In this document: positions 22,389 to 32,062 of the stretch, one piece after another
Layout: the number at the start of each line of letters is the position of its first letter
Position numbering within the stretch: the stretch's first letter is position 1
Source: Gnetum montanum
Taxonomy: Eukaryota; Streptophyta; Gnetopsida; Gnetales; Gnetaceae
DNA: 64,000 nucleotides
Direction of reading: 5' to 3'
Assembly: GCA_015680685.1 (NCBI GenBank)
Contig: MNCI01013908.1
Coordinates: 775,125 to 839,124, forward strand
Notes under the pieces: model-generated
What the model was told of the DNA's origin: nothing
Databases searched by the model: none
What the model saw: the letters and a program-made list of their open reading frames with translations, nothing else
Translations under genes and position numbers: made by a program

Positions 22389-22461
22389 AACACCCCTCTG
22401 CCCCCACCCTCCCACAACCCCCCCTGCCCCCACCCTCCGACAACCCCCCTTGCCCCCAAGC
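22389..22461 (+). repeat. C-rich 26-bp minisatellite
   Basis: About 2.7 copies of a unit like aaccccccctgcccccaccc plus tcc(c/g)ac. The minus strand is G-run rich. Open frames across it encode Gly/Val/Trp repeats that are translations of the repeat, not a gene. Confidence 0.7.
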
Positions 22462-23239
22462 CCAAATATAGACACTATGTGACTTTTTTCACTTGGGAAA
22501 TGAGGCTTTGACCACTTATGAGGCATTTTTAGCCCCAAAAGTATAAAGGATGTGAAATTACCCACTATGGGTTACAATTTTCACATTTACAATGAAGTTT
22601 TGCCTCAGGTTTCATGGGATGAAAGCTACATGATGAAGATTGGCTATAGCATGCAAATTTTTGTGGTGTTTCAATGGCCCCTCTTTGTTGGTGCCTGGAG
22701 GATTGACCCAAGAGCCACTAACAAAAAATACAAAACACCACTACATATTATAATGCTATAGTGCATATAGGTCATGTGAGAATTAGGCTATCCAAGTCAC
22801 CAAGGTTGCTAGTTTAAGGCCCCAACAGACCATGTTTCCAGTTTAAGGTCATAGTGGACTATTGAAAGTAGGCTTGCTTATTGACGATTGTTAGCTACAT
22901 GTAGTATGGATTTAGATAGGAATGATTGATTGGATTGGCCAGCTCATTTCCATCCATGTTAGCTATTCTAAATGCTCCATTCCCTTAGGCTCTAGTGATA
23001 AGGAAGGACCCTTCCCAATTAGTTAAGAATTTGTCCACATGCTCATGGATAGCCTTAAGGACTAGGTACCCCTCCTAATCTTGTGCATGGTCAAGTCATG
23101 GTGATGCTACTACTTCTGCCTCTCTTGATAGTGCTCGATGTGAGTAAGTGCTTACATAGACAACTCCTTGACCAAATCCAAGGTTGTTGTTCACAACTCC
23201 TTATTCTGCTCATCATTGATCAAGTTGGTTAAGGCTACT

Positions 23240-23920
23240 CGGAGCCATGGTACCTACAATTTTAGAGGTAAAATAGTTTCAAAAACATAAACAAGGCTAT
23301 AAGGGGTCATGTCGATTGCCATGCGATAGGTTGTTCTATATGCCCATAGTGCATGGACAAGTTGCTCATGCCACTTCCACTTGTTGTTGTTGAGCATCTT
23401 ATTGACCAACTTGATGATGGCCTTATTGCTTGCTTCTGCTTGTCCATTGGCTTGAGGGTAGTAAGGTGATGAAAAAGAATGCTTAATGCCTAGACAAAAA
23501 TTCTTGGTTTCTAAATTCAAGTCCATTTTTTGTAACTATGGTCATGGATATGCTAAAATGAGTTACAATGTTATCTAGGATAAATTTGCAAACTTGTTCA
23601 GATGTGATCTTCCTTAGGGAAATAGCCTCAACCCACTTAGTAAAGTATTCGATTGTGATGATGATGAAGCTATGTCTTGCAGAAGACTTGGGTGTTATAG
23701 GTCCAATGATATCCAATCCTCATCATTGAAATAGCCATGTTATCTAGGTTGCATGTAACTCAGTTGGTGATACATGTATTAGGTTGCTATATCACTGGCA
23801 TGTGTCACATCGCTTAACATTTTATAGGCAATCATTTTCCATATGGGGCCAATAGTAGCCTAACCATCTAATCTTAGCGACCATGGCTTTAGGTCCTATA
23901 TGTCCTCCACAAACGCCCTC
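23240..23920 (-). pseudogene. Integrase of element F
   Basis: The conceptual protein contains MDIIGPITPKSSARHSFIII and TIEYFTKWVEAI (first catalytic Asp region), then a frameshift. It resumes with SPYYPQANGQAEASNKAI, carrying the catalytic Glu, and ALWAYRTTYR with TPYSLVY, the core-domain end of Ty3/gypsy integrases. It inserts reverse-transcribed DNA into the genome. Broken by stops, so inactive. Confidence 0.85.
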
Positions 23921-24371
23921 ATGAACCTCCTCTAGAAGTGTTTTGGCTTTGATTTTACCTAAGCGCTTGAGGAGTATGCCATCATAAGATCGTCGTCATA
24001 ATGTGTTATTAGCTACGATGACATACTACTTCAATCGCTTACATATGACATCCTTCTGACTAGTAGTTAGGCCTTATGAGGATTCACCATGCAAAAGGTA
24101 AAATTTGATATCATCATGCCACTGCTTGGAAGGAGCAATATGAATGACAACCACAAAGGTATCCTCAATGTTCTGTGTGATGGAAGTAGCACAATCCACG
24201 ATTAAGGTGGGCAACTTGCTAAATACATCTAGTGTCACACTAAGGGCTAATGTTCCAATTGCATCAGCTATGGAATTTTCATTTCTAGGTATGTGTCAAA
24301 CATCAAAATCTATGAATTATTGCAATAACTACTTCCTTAGGTCATAGTAAGGTTGTAAGTGCTTAGCTTTG

Positions 24372-24489
24372 TATGTAGAGACTTTGGTTACATGGTTAAC
24401 CAAAAATTATAAATCACCTTTGATGGCTAGTATGCAGAGACTTTGGTTACACGGTTAACCACAAATTGTAAATCACCTTTGATGGCTAG
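24372..24489. repeat. 59-bp tandem duplication
   Basis: Two adjacent copies (24372-24430 and 24431-24489) of tatg(t/c)agagactttggtta...gatggctag differ at a few positions. The duplication lies at the 3' edge of the archaeal-type RNase H coding sequence and is a local slippage or repair event. Confidence 0.85.
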
Positions 24490-24693
24490 GCATCTAATTC
24501 CTAGGTCATGAGCTACCATGATCCCTTTGATCAAACCCTCATATTTCGCTATGTTGTTGGTACATGGGAATCCAAAACGATAGGCAAAGGGTTGGATCTC
24601 ACAAAATGGAAATGTTATGATGGCAACAGCATTAGCCCCATGGGTGGTTGAAGCTCCATCAAAGTTCATGACTACCCCATAACGCTTGGGCAC
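24427..24693 (-). pseudogene. Archaeal-type RNase H (aRNH) of element F
   Basis: The 88-codon open piece has the three acidic landmarks of an RNase H fold: NFDGAS (Asp), TNNIAKYEGLIKGI (Glu; usually NNxAEYEA) and AIKGDLQFVVNRV (Asp). It normally degrades the RNA strand of RNA-DNA hybrids. Its position after the first RNase H and before integrase is diagnostic for Tat elements. Confidence 0.85.
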
Positions 24694-24849
24694 ATGGCTA
24701 ATTATGTTAATGTGTTCATCAAGGAACTCAGGATCTATGACTGCTTGGTTATTAACAGGTGAAACTATGAGGTGTATGACTATAGCTTGACCTTTTGTTG
24801 AGGATTGAGAGATGTAATGGAGGTCAAACTTTGCAGTTATGGCTTTCCA

Positions 24850-26110
24850 TCAAGCTATACAACTACTTTTGTAGATGTTGGTCATTATGGCTCTAAGTAT
24901 GTTGTCCTTGCAAATTATGTTAACTTGGCTTTTGAAGAGGTAGTATCTCCATTTCTTCACAGAGAAGACTACTACTAGACAACACTTCTCCACTTCAGTG
25001 TATTGGGTCTCATGGGAAACTAACGTGTGACTAAGGTAGTATATAGGCATTTTTGCTTCATCATTATGTTTTTGATAAAGTAGAGAGAAAATGGATGTAT
25101 TAGAGATGGTGAGATAAATGTAAAATGGTTTACCCTCTTGCAGAGGATAGATTATCAATAGTTTTGTCAACTCTTGCTTAAGGTTTTCAAAGGCCTCTTG
25201 GCACTGAGCCATCCACTCATATAAACTCCTTTCTTAAGTAAGTGTTGCATGGGCTATAACTTATCTATAAGCCTAGTGATAGACCTACAAATAAACTATA
25301 ATCATCCTTGTAATCCTTGAAGCTCTTTAAGGTTGGTAGGTGCTATTAATTTGGATATGGCCTTAACCTTATCAAGATCTACGTGTATCCCTACCTTGGA
25401 GACTACAAAGCCAAGCATCTTACCAGTCTTGACACCGAAGACACACTTCTTAGGATTGAGCCTAAGCTCGTATTTGAGGCATCATTTAAGCACAAGATCT
25501 AGGTCATTAGCATGATCATCAACTATCTTAGACTTCACAGCCATGTCATCTACGTAATCATTAAGGAAACCTAGCACATAATTACTGAAGATATAGGTCA
25601 TGACTCTCAAGTATGTTGCTCTAGCATTCTTAAGACCAAATGGCATCATGGTATAACAAAAAAGTCCCTCATGGGATCATAAAGGGCATGTTAAGTTGGT
25701 GCTCTGGCTTGATTCTAATTTGGTTATATCCCGAGAATCCATCCATAAAGGACAACAAGGCATGTCTAGTTGTAGTATTGATAAGTTGATCAATACTAGG
25801 CAAAGGGAAGTCATCCTTGATAGTTGCTTTATTTAGGCCTCAAAAATCAATGCAAATATGGATACTGTCATTTTTCTTAGGGACTACCACTATGTTGGAT
25901 ACCCATTCTATGTAATCAGCAACCCTAATGAAACCTGCTTGGTAGAGCTTTGAGATTTCATCGCAAACTACCAAGGCCAAATAAGGTCTAACCTTATACA
26001 CTTTTTGCTTATTTGGTCTAATGCTAATGTCTAGTATGATGTTGTGCTAGACTAGATGTGGGTCTAGGCCTAACATATCTTTATATGGCCAAGAAATTGC
26101 CTTAATGTTA
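24850..26110 (-). pseudogene. Reverse transcriptase and RNase H of element F
   Basis: From 26.1 kb downwards the broken frame gives an RT N-terminal region (AGFIRVADYIEWVSNIVVVPKK), FPLPSIDQLI and HALLSFMDGFSGYNQIRI, the catalytic Asp palm motif. The YVDD region is lost in frameshifts. The 120-codon piece 24850-25212 is the RT connection plus RNase H (EAFENLKQELTKLL, IYYLSHTLVSHETQYTEVEK). Replicative enzyme for the element; inactive. Confidence 0.8.
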
Positions 26111-27119
26111 CTTTGTAAGATCTTGGTGATTTCTTGAGCACATTGAGGCTCTAGTGAAGAACTTAGTTTAAGGGCTTTCTCCTTGCCACAGTGTGTTGTG
26201 ACAGGAACCTCAACTAGAGAGCCTTTAATTATGTCTCCTACTTCTAAGTCAAGGGTTTTGACTAGGTTTTAAAGCCATTCTAGAGGTTTCTCTATTGAGG
26301 CTATGTGGTCTATAAGACTCTCAGGCTCAAGCTCTAGGCAATCAAGGTTGATAAACCATTTAATATTATTGTGAGGTCCATGTAGACATAAAGGTAAACT
26401 AATTTGCTCCCAGGTACTCATACTTTGATCCTACATGTCAACCAAAAGCATTTTAAGTGGCACATGGATAAAAGTGAATAAATAATGTTAAAATGCCATA
26501 AAACACATGTAAATCTAATGCAATCAATGTCATCCAAGGTCATCAGTGAGATAAGGTTAATTTGACAAAGTGCAATAGAGGCAAACAAAGATCACATAAA
26601 GGTCAAGAGAGGGGAAGTATAAGAAGTAAGGCTACAAATGGTCAACAAAGGCCACAATTTTTCCAGTTTTAGGCCTTAGTGTACCATGATGCTATTTTAG
26701 AGTCTTGGTGGACTATGATGCTAGTTTAAGGCCTTAGCAGGCCATGATGATATGGTATCAAACGGTGGTCACGGAAGGTCAAACCCAACTATTTGATACC
26801 ATTTAAAGGTAAAACAAAGGTAAATAGAGCTATAATAAGACAAACAATGAACATATAAGGCTATATAAAGGCTATAAAAGGTCAACCAAGTCATCAAGGC
26901 CACATAAGTCCAAAAACAAGCTAAAACATTATGTAGTAAGATAAAAATCAAGAAAAATGGGCTATATATGATAAAATTTGGCTAATATAGGTAAAATATG
27001 GTTAGGTCTTGCCAATTTTAAGCCTTAGTGAGCCATGTTTTGAGGCTACAAGGCTATTTAGTGAGTTCAAACATGAATCAAGGCTATTTATGAGCTATTT
27101 GGGCCTAAAAATCAAGTGT

Positions 27120-29500
27120 TTTGAGGCCTCCACGCTAGGCATAGTGTAGAAATCAAGACCCTTAGTGTGGAAACCAAGGAAAATAGGTTTTAGCATGCTT
27201 AGAGGCCCAAAATTTATGTTCCAAGGCAGTGCAAGGTTAGATCCATCAAAATTGGGCACTTCAAAGGTTTGTAAAGGCCAAAAAGCAAGTCTTGAAGCCT
27301 TCCCCCCTTATTTCCACATTCGCCAACATGGAAAAGAAGGGGTTCAGAATGGAGAACCAAAGTCCAAGCTAAAAATAAGGTTAAGCATGGTCAAACAAGT
27401 AGTCAAGACCCAAATTTGGAACTTATGCATCTTCTAGCTTTGTTCCAAGGTAATTTGAGGAAATTTTGAGTGTCAAGATGTGTCATAGTAGCTTCCACCC
27501 CTTTTTCCACATTGAGCACAACATCCTCAATGTGGAAAAATAGTGGGCACTTTTTTTTATAAATTCAAAGTGATTTAGGGGCACTTTGACCAGGTTTCTA
27601 GGCCCCTAGGGCTATAGACTTTGATTTTGCAAGTTTTTGGTTAATCTCAGGCACATTTGAAGGTTGTTTAAGGGCTCTCAAGGTCTTTCTCCCCCTGTTT
27701 CCTTATTGGGGGAGTTACTCTAGCATGGAAGAATGGGGGGAATGGATTTTGAAGATTGAAATGAGGTTAGGCAAGCAAAATATTGAGGCTATGAGATCTT
27801 GGGCTTTCATGTTGGGATTGGGATGCTCAGCATGGAAAACTAGGGGGAATCACTTTTTGACCTTTTGACATTAGTTTCTTAAAGTTTGAAGGCTCCAAAC
27901 GATGTTGGTAGGGTCCTAGAGCATATGCAAGTTTAGTCAATGTTGTTCTAATGTAGTTATGGACCCCAAATGGGTCTCCACCTTAATTTCCATGCTAAGC
28001 TACATGGAGGGGAAATTTCCCAGTGTGGAGACACCATGAAACTTAGATCTAGCCTAGTTTTATCTTCAATTAACCATGCCTGTTAGCCTTTGGGGCTGCT
28101 AGGGTTGAATACTAGGGTTTGGAGTCAAAATTGATTAGTTTCTAGGTTTTCCAAGTGGTTTTTAAGCTTTCCCCTCTTTTTCAAGGCCAGGGATAATATG
28201 CCCAATGTGGAAAGTTAGGGGAAATATATCTTTATTCTTTTGTATCATTTTTAATCATGCATGTAGGTCCCTAAGGTTGCTAGTGATGATGGTCAATGCA
28301 TGGTGCCAAAATTTTGTTGTTTTAAAGGTTGATAGGTGGTTTTTGGGCTTCCTCTACCTTTTTCCATGTTGGGGCTTCCATGCTCAATGTGGAAAATTGG
28401 GGAAAAGCTTTTTGACCCTTTATGATCACTTTTGATCATGCATGCATGTTAGTATCAACTACTAACATTTGAAGTCGATATTTGGTCATTTCAAGGGTCA
28501 TTAGGTAATTTTTTGTCCTTCCCGCTTTTTCCATAGTGGGGCTTCCATGCTTAACATGGAAAATTTTTGGGAAGGATTTTTTAGCTTTTTATGGTCAATC
28601 TAGCTATGCATGAGTGTTCACAGGATTGTTGGTGTTAGCCATCAATGCCTAAGGTCAAGATCTTGTCATTTTGAAGACCGTAAGAGGGATTTTAAGCTTT
28701 CTCCCTTCCATCCACACTAAGGGTGGAGGGCTCAGCATGGAAGAGGTTTCCCTCAGTGAAGAAAGTTGGATCTAGGCCAAATCAACAACTAATCGACCAT
28801 GCATGTCAACCTCCGAGGTTGCTGGTGTCGATGGTTAATGTTGGGTGTCAAGATTCAATATTTTGGAGGCTTCTCAGTGCCTCATGTAATCTCCCACTTT
28901 CTTCCATGTTGGGCATGATGACCCTAGTGTGGATGAGAGGGGGATGGCAATTTTGTACCATATTTGACCACTTTTTAGGCTTTCGGAACCTCCAGAGGGT
29001 TCCAGAAGGTTCTAGGGATTAGTGTGCATCAAGAAACGGTCATTAGGTCATCAATTTAGGTCATTTTTGGCTTCTCCCCATATATCCATGTTGAGCGTAA
29101 GAGGCTCAGTGTGGAAGAGGCTTTCCTAGCATGGAAAACATCAAATCCGATATTTAGGCTAGTTTTGACTAGGTTTGGTGGGGTTTTGATGCTACCGAAG
29201 ATGCTTGGATGGGTTCAAGATCATGTGGGGCCCATTTTGGGATCAAACATGTGCTAGATGGGTGTTGGGGGATAAGAGCGGATTTTACCCCCTTCTTTTA
29301 TGCTAGGCACTACTGCCCTACTGTGGAAACCCATGGTGTCTAGCTTTGTTCATGTCTTACCCACTTTTGGAAACCCAAGGTTAAAAAAGGTAGGTTTGGA
29401 TTATCAAAACTAGCAAAATATTTGTAATTTCAATGATTTTATAAAATAATATGCATGTTTCCACATTAGGCATGGTATTCCCAGAGTGGATACATGGGGT
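27120..29500. repeat. Degenerate ~180-bp tandem array with an inverted repeat in each unit
   Basis: About a dozen diverged units recur, with hairpin centres near 27521, 27715, 27822, 28005, 28195, 28375, 28545, 28724, 28910, 29098, 29312 and 29475. Spacings are mostly 160-195 bp. Each unit runs: ctttcccc-like lead, ttttccacattg(a/g)g, a short loop, c(t/c)caatgtggaaaa, then text like 'tttgatcatgcatgt'. Fragments of the same unit occur at 22035-22290. Plus-strand open frames here are not conserved from unit to unit, so it does not code. Confidence 0.65.
27502..27540. repeat. Perfect 15-bp-arm hairpin, best unit of the array
   Basis: Left arm tttttccacattgag (27502-27516), 9-nt loop, right arm ctcaatgtggaaaaa (27526-27540), with no mismatch. 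Other units have the same arms with substitutions. Confidence 0.85.
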
Positions 29501-31300
29501 TAAGGTTGGCATAAGGTTCTAAGAGTCAAAATTGGTAGAAATCTCAGTGTTGATGCAAGTTTTGGTTAAGACTAAAGGCTTAGGGTGGGGCCCACAATCC
29601 AAAAATTTTAAAATTTTGAAAAGTGAAGTTTTTTCCCACCCAAAACCAACGTGAACTAGATTTTCCCTACTTCTACTTCAATGCACTTGTAGTTATGGTG
29701 TAGTGAATTGGTTGTTGGGTGTTTTAAGTTGTGCATTTAGGTTTTAGTTGTGATTTTATTGTGGAATCTCACAAATTTTCATCACAATTTTCATTCTACA
29801 ATAATAGCACATTGGATGAGAGCTCTAACAAAGTTTCTTATGGCAGCAGCAACCCACTTTCAACATGGAAGCCTCCCATCTTCCTCACAACCAACATTGA
29901 TCTCTTACTCTTCTTAGTTTTCAACCATTCTAAACATTGAGCTTGGCGTGGTGCCAAAGCAACGAGGGGGAAAGAGCTGAAATGATCAAGAAGGTGGATG
30001 AACATGCCCTAGAGTTAGATGAAGTAGCTAGGCCTATCTCCATCCAAACTTCTTCTGTTATTGCTCCAAGGGAAGCATTTCTACCTATTCTTGCCTTTTT
30101 TCTAAGGTTTTTCAAGTTTTTTTTTTCATGTATTAGGGCCATTTTTTCTAGATCTACTCCAATGGAGGGATTAAAATGGAATTTTAATAAAATCTCACCT
30201 TCCATTTTGGCCATTTCCACATGGATCCATGGGCATTTCATTGTTTTAGCTTTTGTAGATTTGATTTTGAAAATAGGGCTTGATGTTTCATGCTTTTTTT
30301 CCAAAATTTTGGGGTATGGACGTTTTTTTTTAGATCTAGGCCTCAAGATATTTTAAAATTAGGTTTTAACAAAATCATACCTCATTATTTTAGTGTGAAT
30401 TTTAATGCATTTCAATGGTTTCCATGGCAATGCTGTGTATTTTTTCTTAGTAGAACGGCTACATATTTGTAAAATTGAAGGTTATGGGTTTATAACCCTT
30501 TGTTTAAGATTTCTGATGACTATTGTCTCATTTAATTTGACCTTAAAATGATAAGTTATGGTTGTTTTTCTAATGTTGCGCAGTTAGCTAGTTTGTGCCA
30601 CTTTTGTAATTTCATGTAGTTTTGTGAATTTTTTATAAGGCAACAACAAAGTTTTTGGCTATTTTCTGGTTATGGCTAAGTAGGCTTTGGCTTTAGCTTT
30701 TCAACGAAGGTGGAATCACTTCAATTAAACTTAAAATAAATTTTCTATGAACTTTTCATTAGGCACGTGTAATAAGGATGTTTGTGCCATTTTCGGATCA
30801 TTGTCTAAATTGATCAATTTTTCCTCCATAAAAGGTAAAGGTTTTGAATTTTTCCTAAGCATGGTTGTCTATGGCTTAATTTAAGCTTTCAAACAGTAGT
30901 GGAATCACTATGTTTGGAGCTCAAACAAATTTTTGATGAATGTTTTAGCTATGGCTATGTGAATAAGGCAAAATCATGGTTGTAGTAGATTACCCATTTG
31001 GAAGTAGAAGTGGTTGATATGTATAACTTACGTTTTTCTTTTGTGAACATGTAAAACTAATGCTTAATTTTTTCTTTTTAAAGAAGGGTAAAATCTTTTT
31101 CTATTTTTAGCATACTTTTATTATGGCTACATGGCTTTTTCTAAGTTTATTATGCTTTTTCTAAATTTGTGAATAACTTGCATGTTTTTTTCTCAAATTT
31201 ATGCATAATTTAGATGCTTTTTCTAAATTTATTCATAATTTAGGCTAATAATTAGTTTTAGCTATAATTTTTTGGCTATAAAGGTTATAAAATATGGTAA
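29501..31300. other. Unassigned AT-rich sequence with overlapping weak ORFs
   Basis: Two overlapping frames of about 138 codons on opposite strands (29930-30346 and 29937-30356) have no recognisable motif; at most one could be real. T-rich from 30100 on. No LTR termini were found. Confidence 0.3.
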
Positions 31301-31314
31301 CAATGCTTTTAAGA

Positions 31315-31585
31315 AATTTCTTAAGCTAATTTAGATAAACATTTAAGAGCTTTTTACAAAGGTTAATTTCACCTTTGACTTAGGAAGTTTTTTCTAAATT
31401 TACTAAGAAATTCTAATTGGTCATGATGTAAGGTTATGAAAAGTTGTAATAATTTTTTCTTGTGGAATTACTTAGACAAATTTAGAAAAACACCTTAGAG
31501 CTTTTTACAGAGGCTAATTTCACCTCCGAGTAGATGTTTTCTCCAAATTTGTTAAGTAATTACAATTTTTCATAATGTTTTTTGT
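31315..31585. repeat. Diverged tandem duplication, period about 145 bp
   Basis: The phrases 'tttagataaacatttaagagc', 'ctttttac(a/g)(a/g)aggytaatttcacct' and 'ttttctaaatttactaag' recur in the same order in 31321-31430 and 31465-31580. Confidence 0.6.
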
Positions 31586-31612
31586 GCTTTACTTCACGAA
31601 AAGTCTTTTGAG

Positions 31613-31783
31613 GCCTATCCTCATCATAGTGGAGCTAGTTGGTATCTTGTGTTATTGGTCACCCCATCATATGACATGCCTTTTGGGAAGCCTATCCTCA
31701 TCATAGTGGAGCTAGTTGGTATCTTATGCTATATTGGTCACCCTAAGACCAACACCCCATCATATGACATGCCTTTTGGGAAG
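31613..31783. repeat. Tandem duplication at the broken left edge of element D
   Basis: Two copies of gcctatcctcatcatagtgg...catgccttttgggaa occur at about 31613-31688 and 31689-31783. The second has an extra ~17 bp (ctaagaccaaca region). It adjoins the truncated 3' LTR of D. Confidence 0.8.
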
Positions 31784-31811
31784 CTCTCATTATGGTTCTG
31801 GCTTGAGACAA

Positions 31812-31866
31812 GGAACTTCCCTCAACACAACTGACCGAAGACTCTTCATCATACCTCCATGACTAA
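31812..31866 (-). repeat. 3' LTR stub and polypurine tract of element D
   Basis: 31812-31851 matches the terminal ~40 bp of the D 5' LTR (43703-43741), ending actcttcatca. Directly right of it, tacctccatgactaa (31852-31866) is the reverse complement of the family polypurine tract. The rest of the LTR is missing and replaced by the duplicated sequence at 31613-31783. Confidence 0.75.
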
Positions 31867-32062
31867 AGGAAAACCCATCCTTGAGTTCCTTACAAAATTG
31901 AAAAGGTATGGGATTATTGACTGACACACGACACAACAAAATAAAACTAAGTGCTTGGGTGTACAAATTGACATTGATTGCAAAATTATGGTGTTCATGA
32001 TACAAAATTGAACACTAGAACATGATTGAACAAAATTAGATAACACATCCTCTGACAGTGTG

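Larger units (their letters stand above)
20861..22560 (-). repeat. Probable 3' non-coding or LTR region of element F
   Basis: No coding sequence. On the minus strand an AATAAA occurs at about 21258-21263. From about 22035 to 22290 come several 'ttccacgttggggg' and 'catgctaagg' stretches resembling the hairpin array at 27.1-29.5 kb. It lies downstream of the F integrase, where a 3' LTR would be expected, but I could not pair it with a matching copy at the other end. Confidence 0.35.
22700..26460 (-). mobile_element. Element F: Tat-lineage Ty3/gypsy pol remnant
   Basis: On the minus strand the order is RT, RNase H, a second RNase H and integrase, running from 26.1 kb down to 23.2 kb. A second, archaeal-type RNase H between RNase H and integrase is the hallmark of the Tat lineage (Ogre/Retand/TatV relatives), which Athila elements lack. 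Gag, protease and paired LTRs were not recognised. 22800-22880 and 26650-26750 share similar 'gctagtttaaggcc..' phrases on either side of pol, which may be remnants of a terminal repeat. Confidence 0.75.

Noticed and set aside
22221-22565. ORF with Gly-Val-Val-Gly-Gly-Trp repeats as a glycine-rich protein
   Set aside because: It is the translation of the C-rich 26-bp minisatellite; open on several frames and not preserved outside the repeat.
27120-29500. Regularly spaced palindromic units as a CRISPR-like array
   Set aside because: Units are ~180 bp, strongly diverged, with no constant short repeat or unique spacers, in a plant nuclear context. It is a degenerate tandem repeat.
29930-30356. 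Overlapping 138-139-codon ORFs on both strands
   Set aside because: Antisense mirror frames with no motif; kept only as unassigned sequence.
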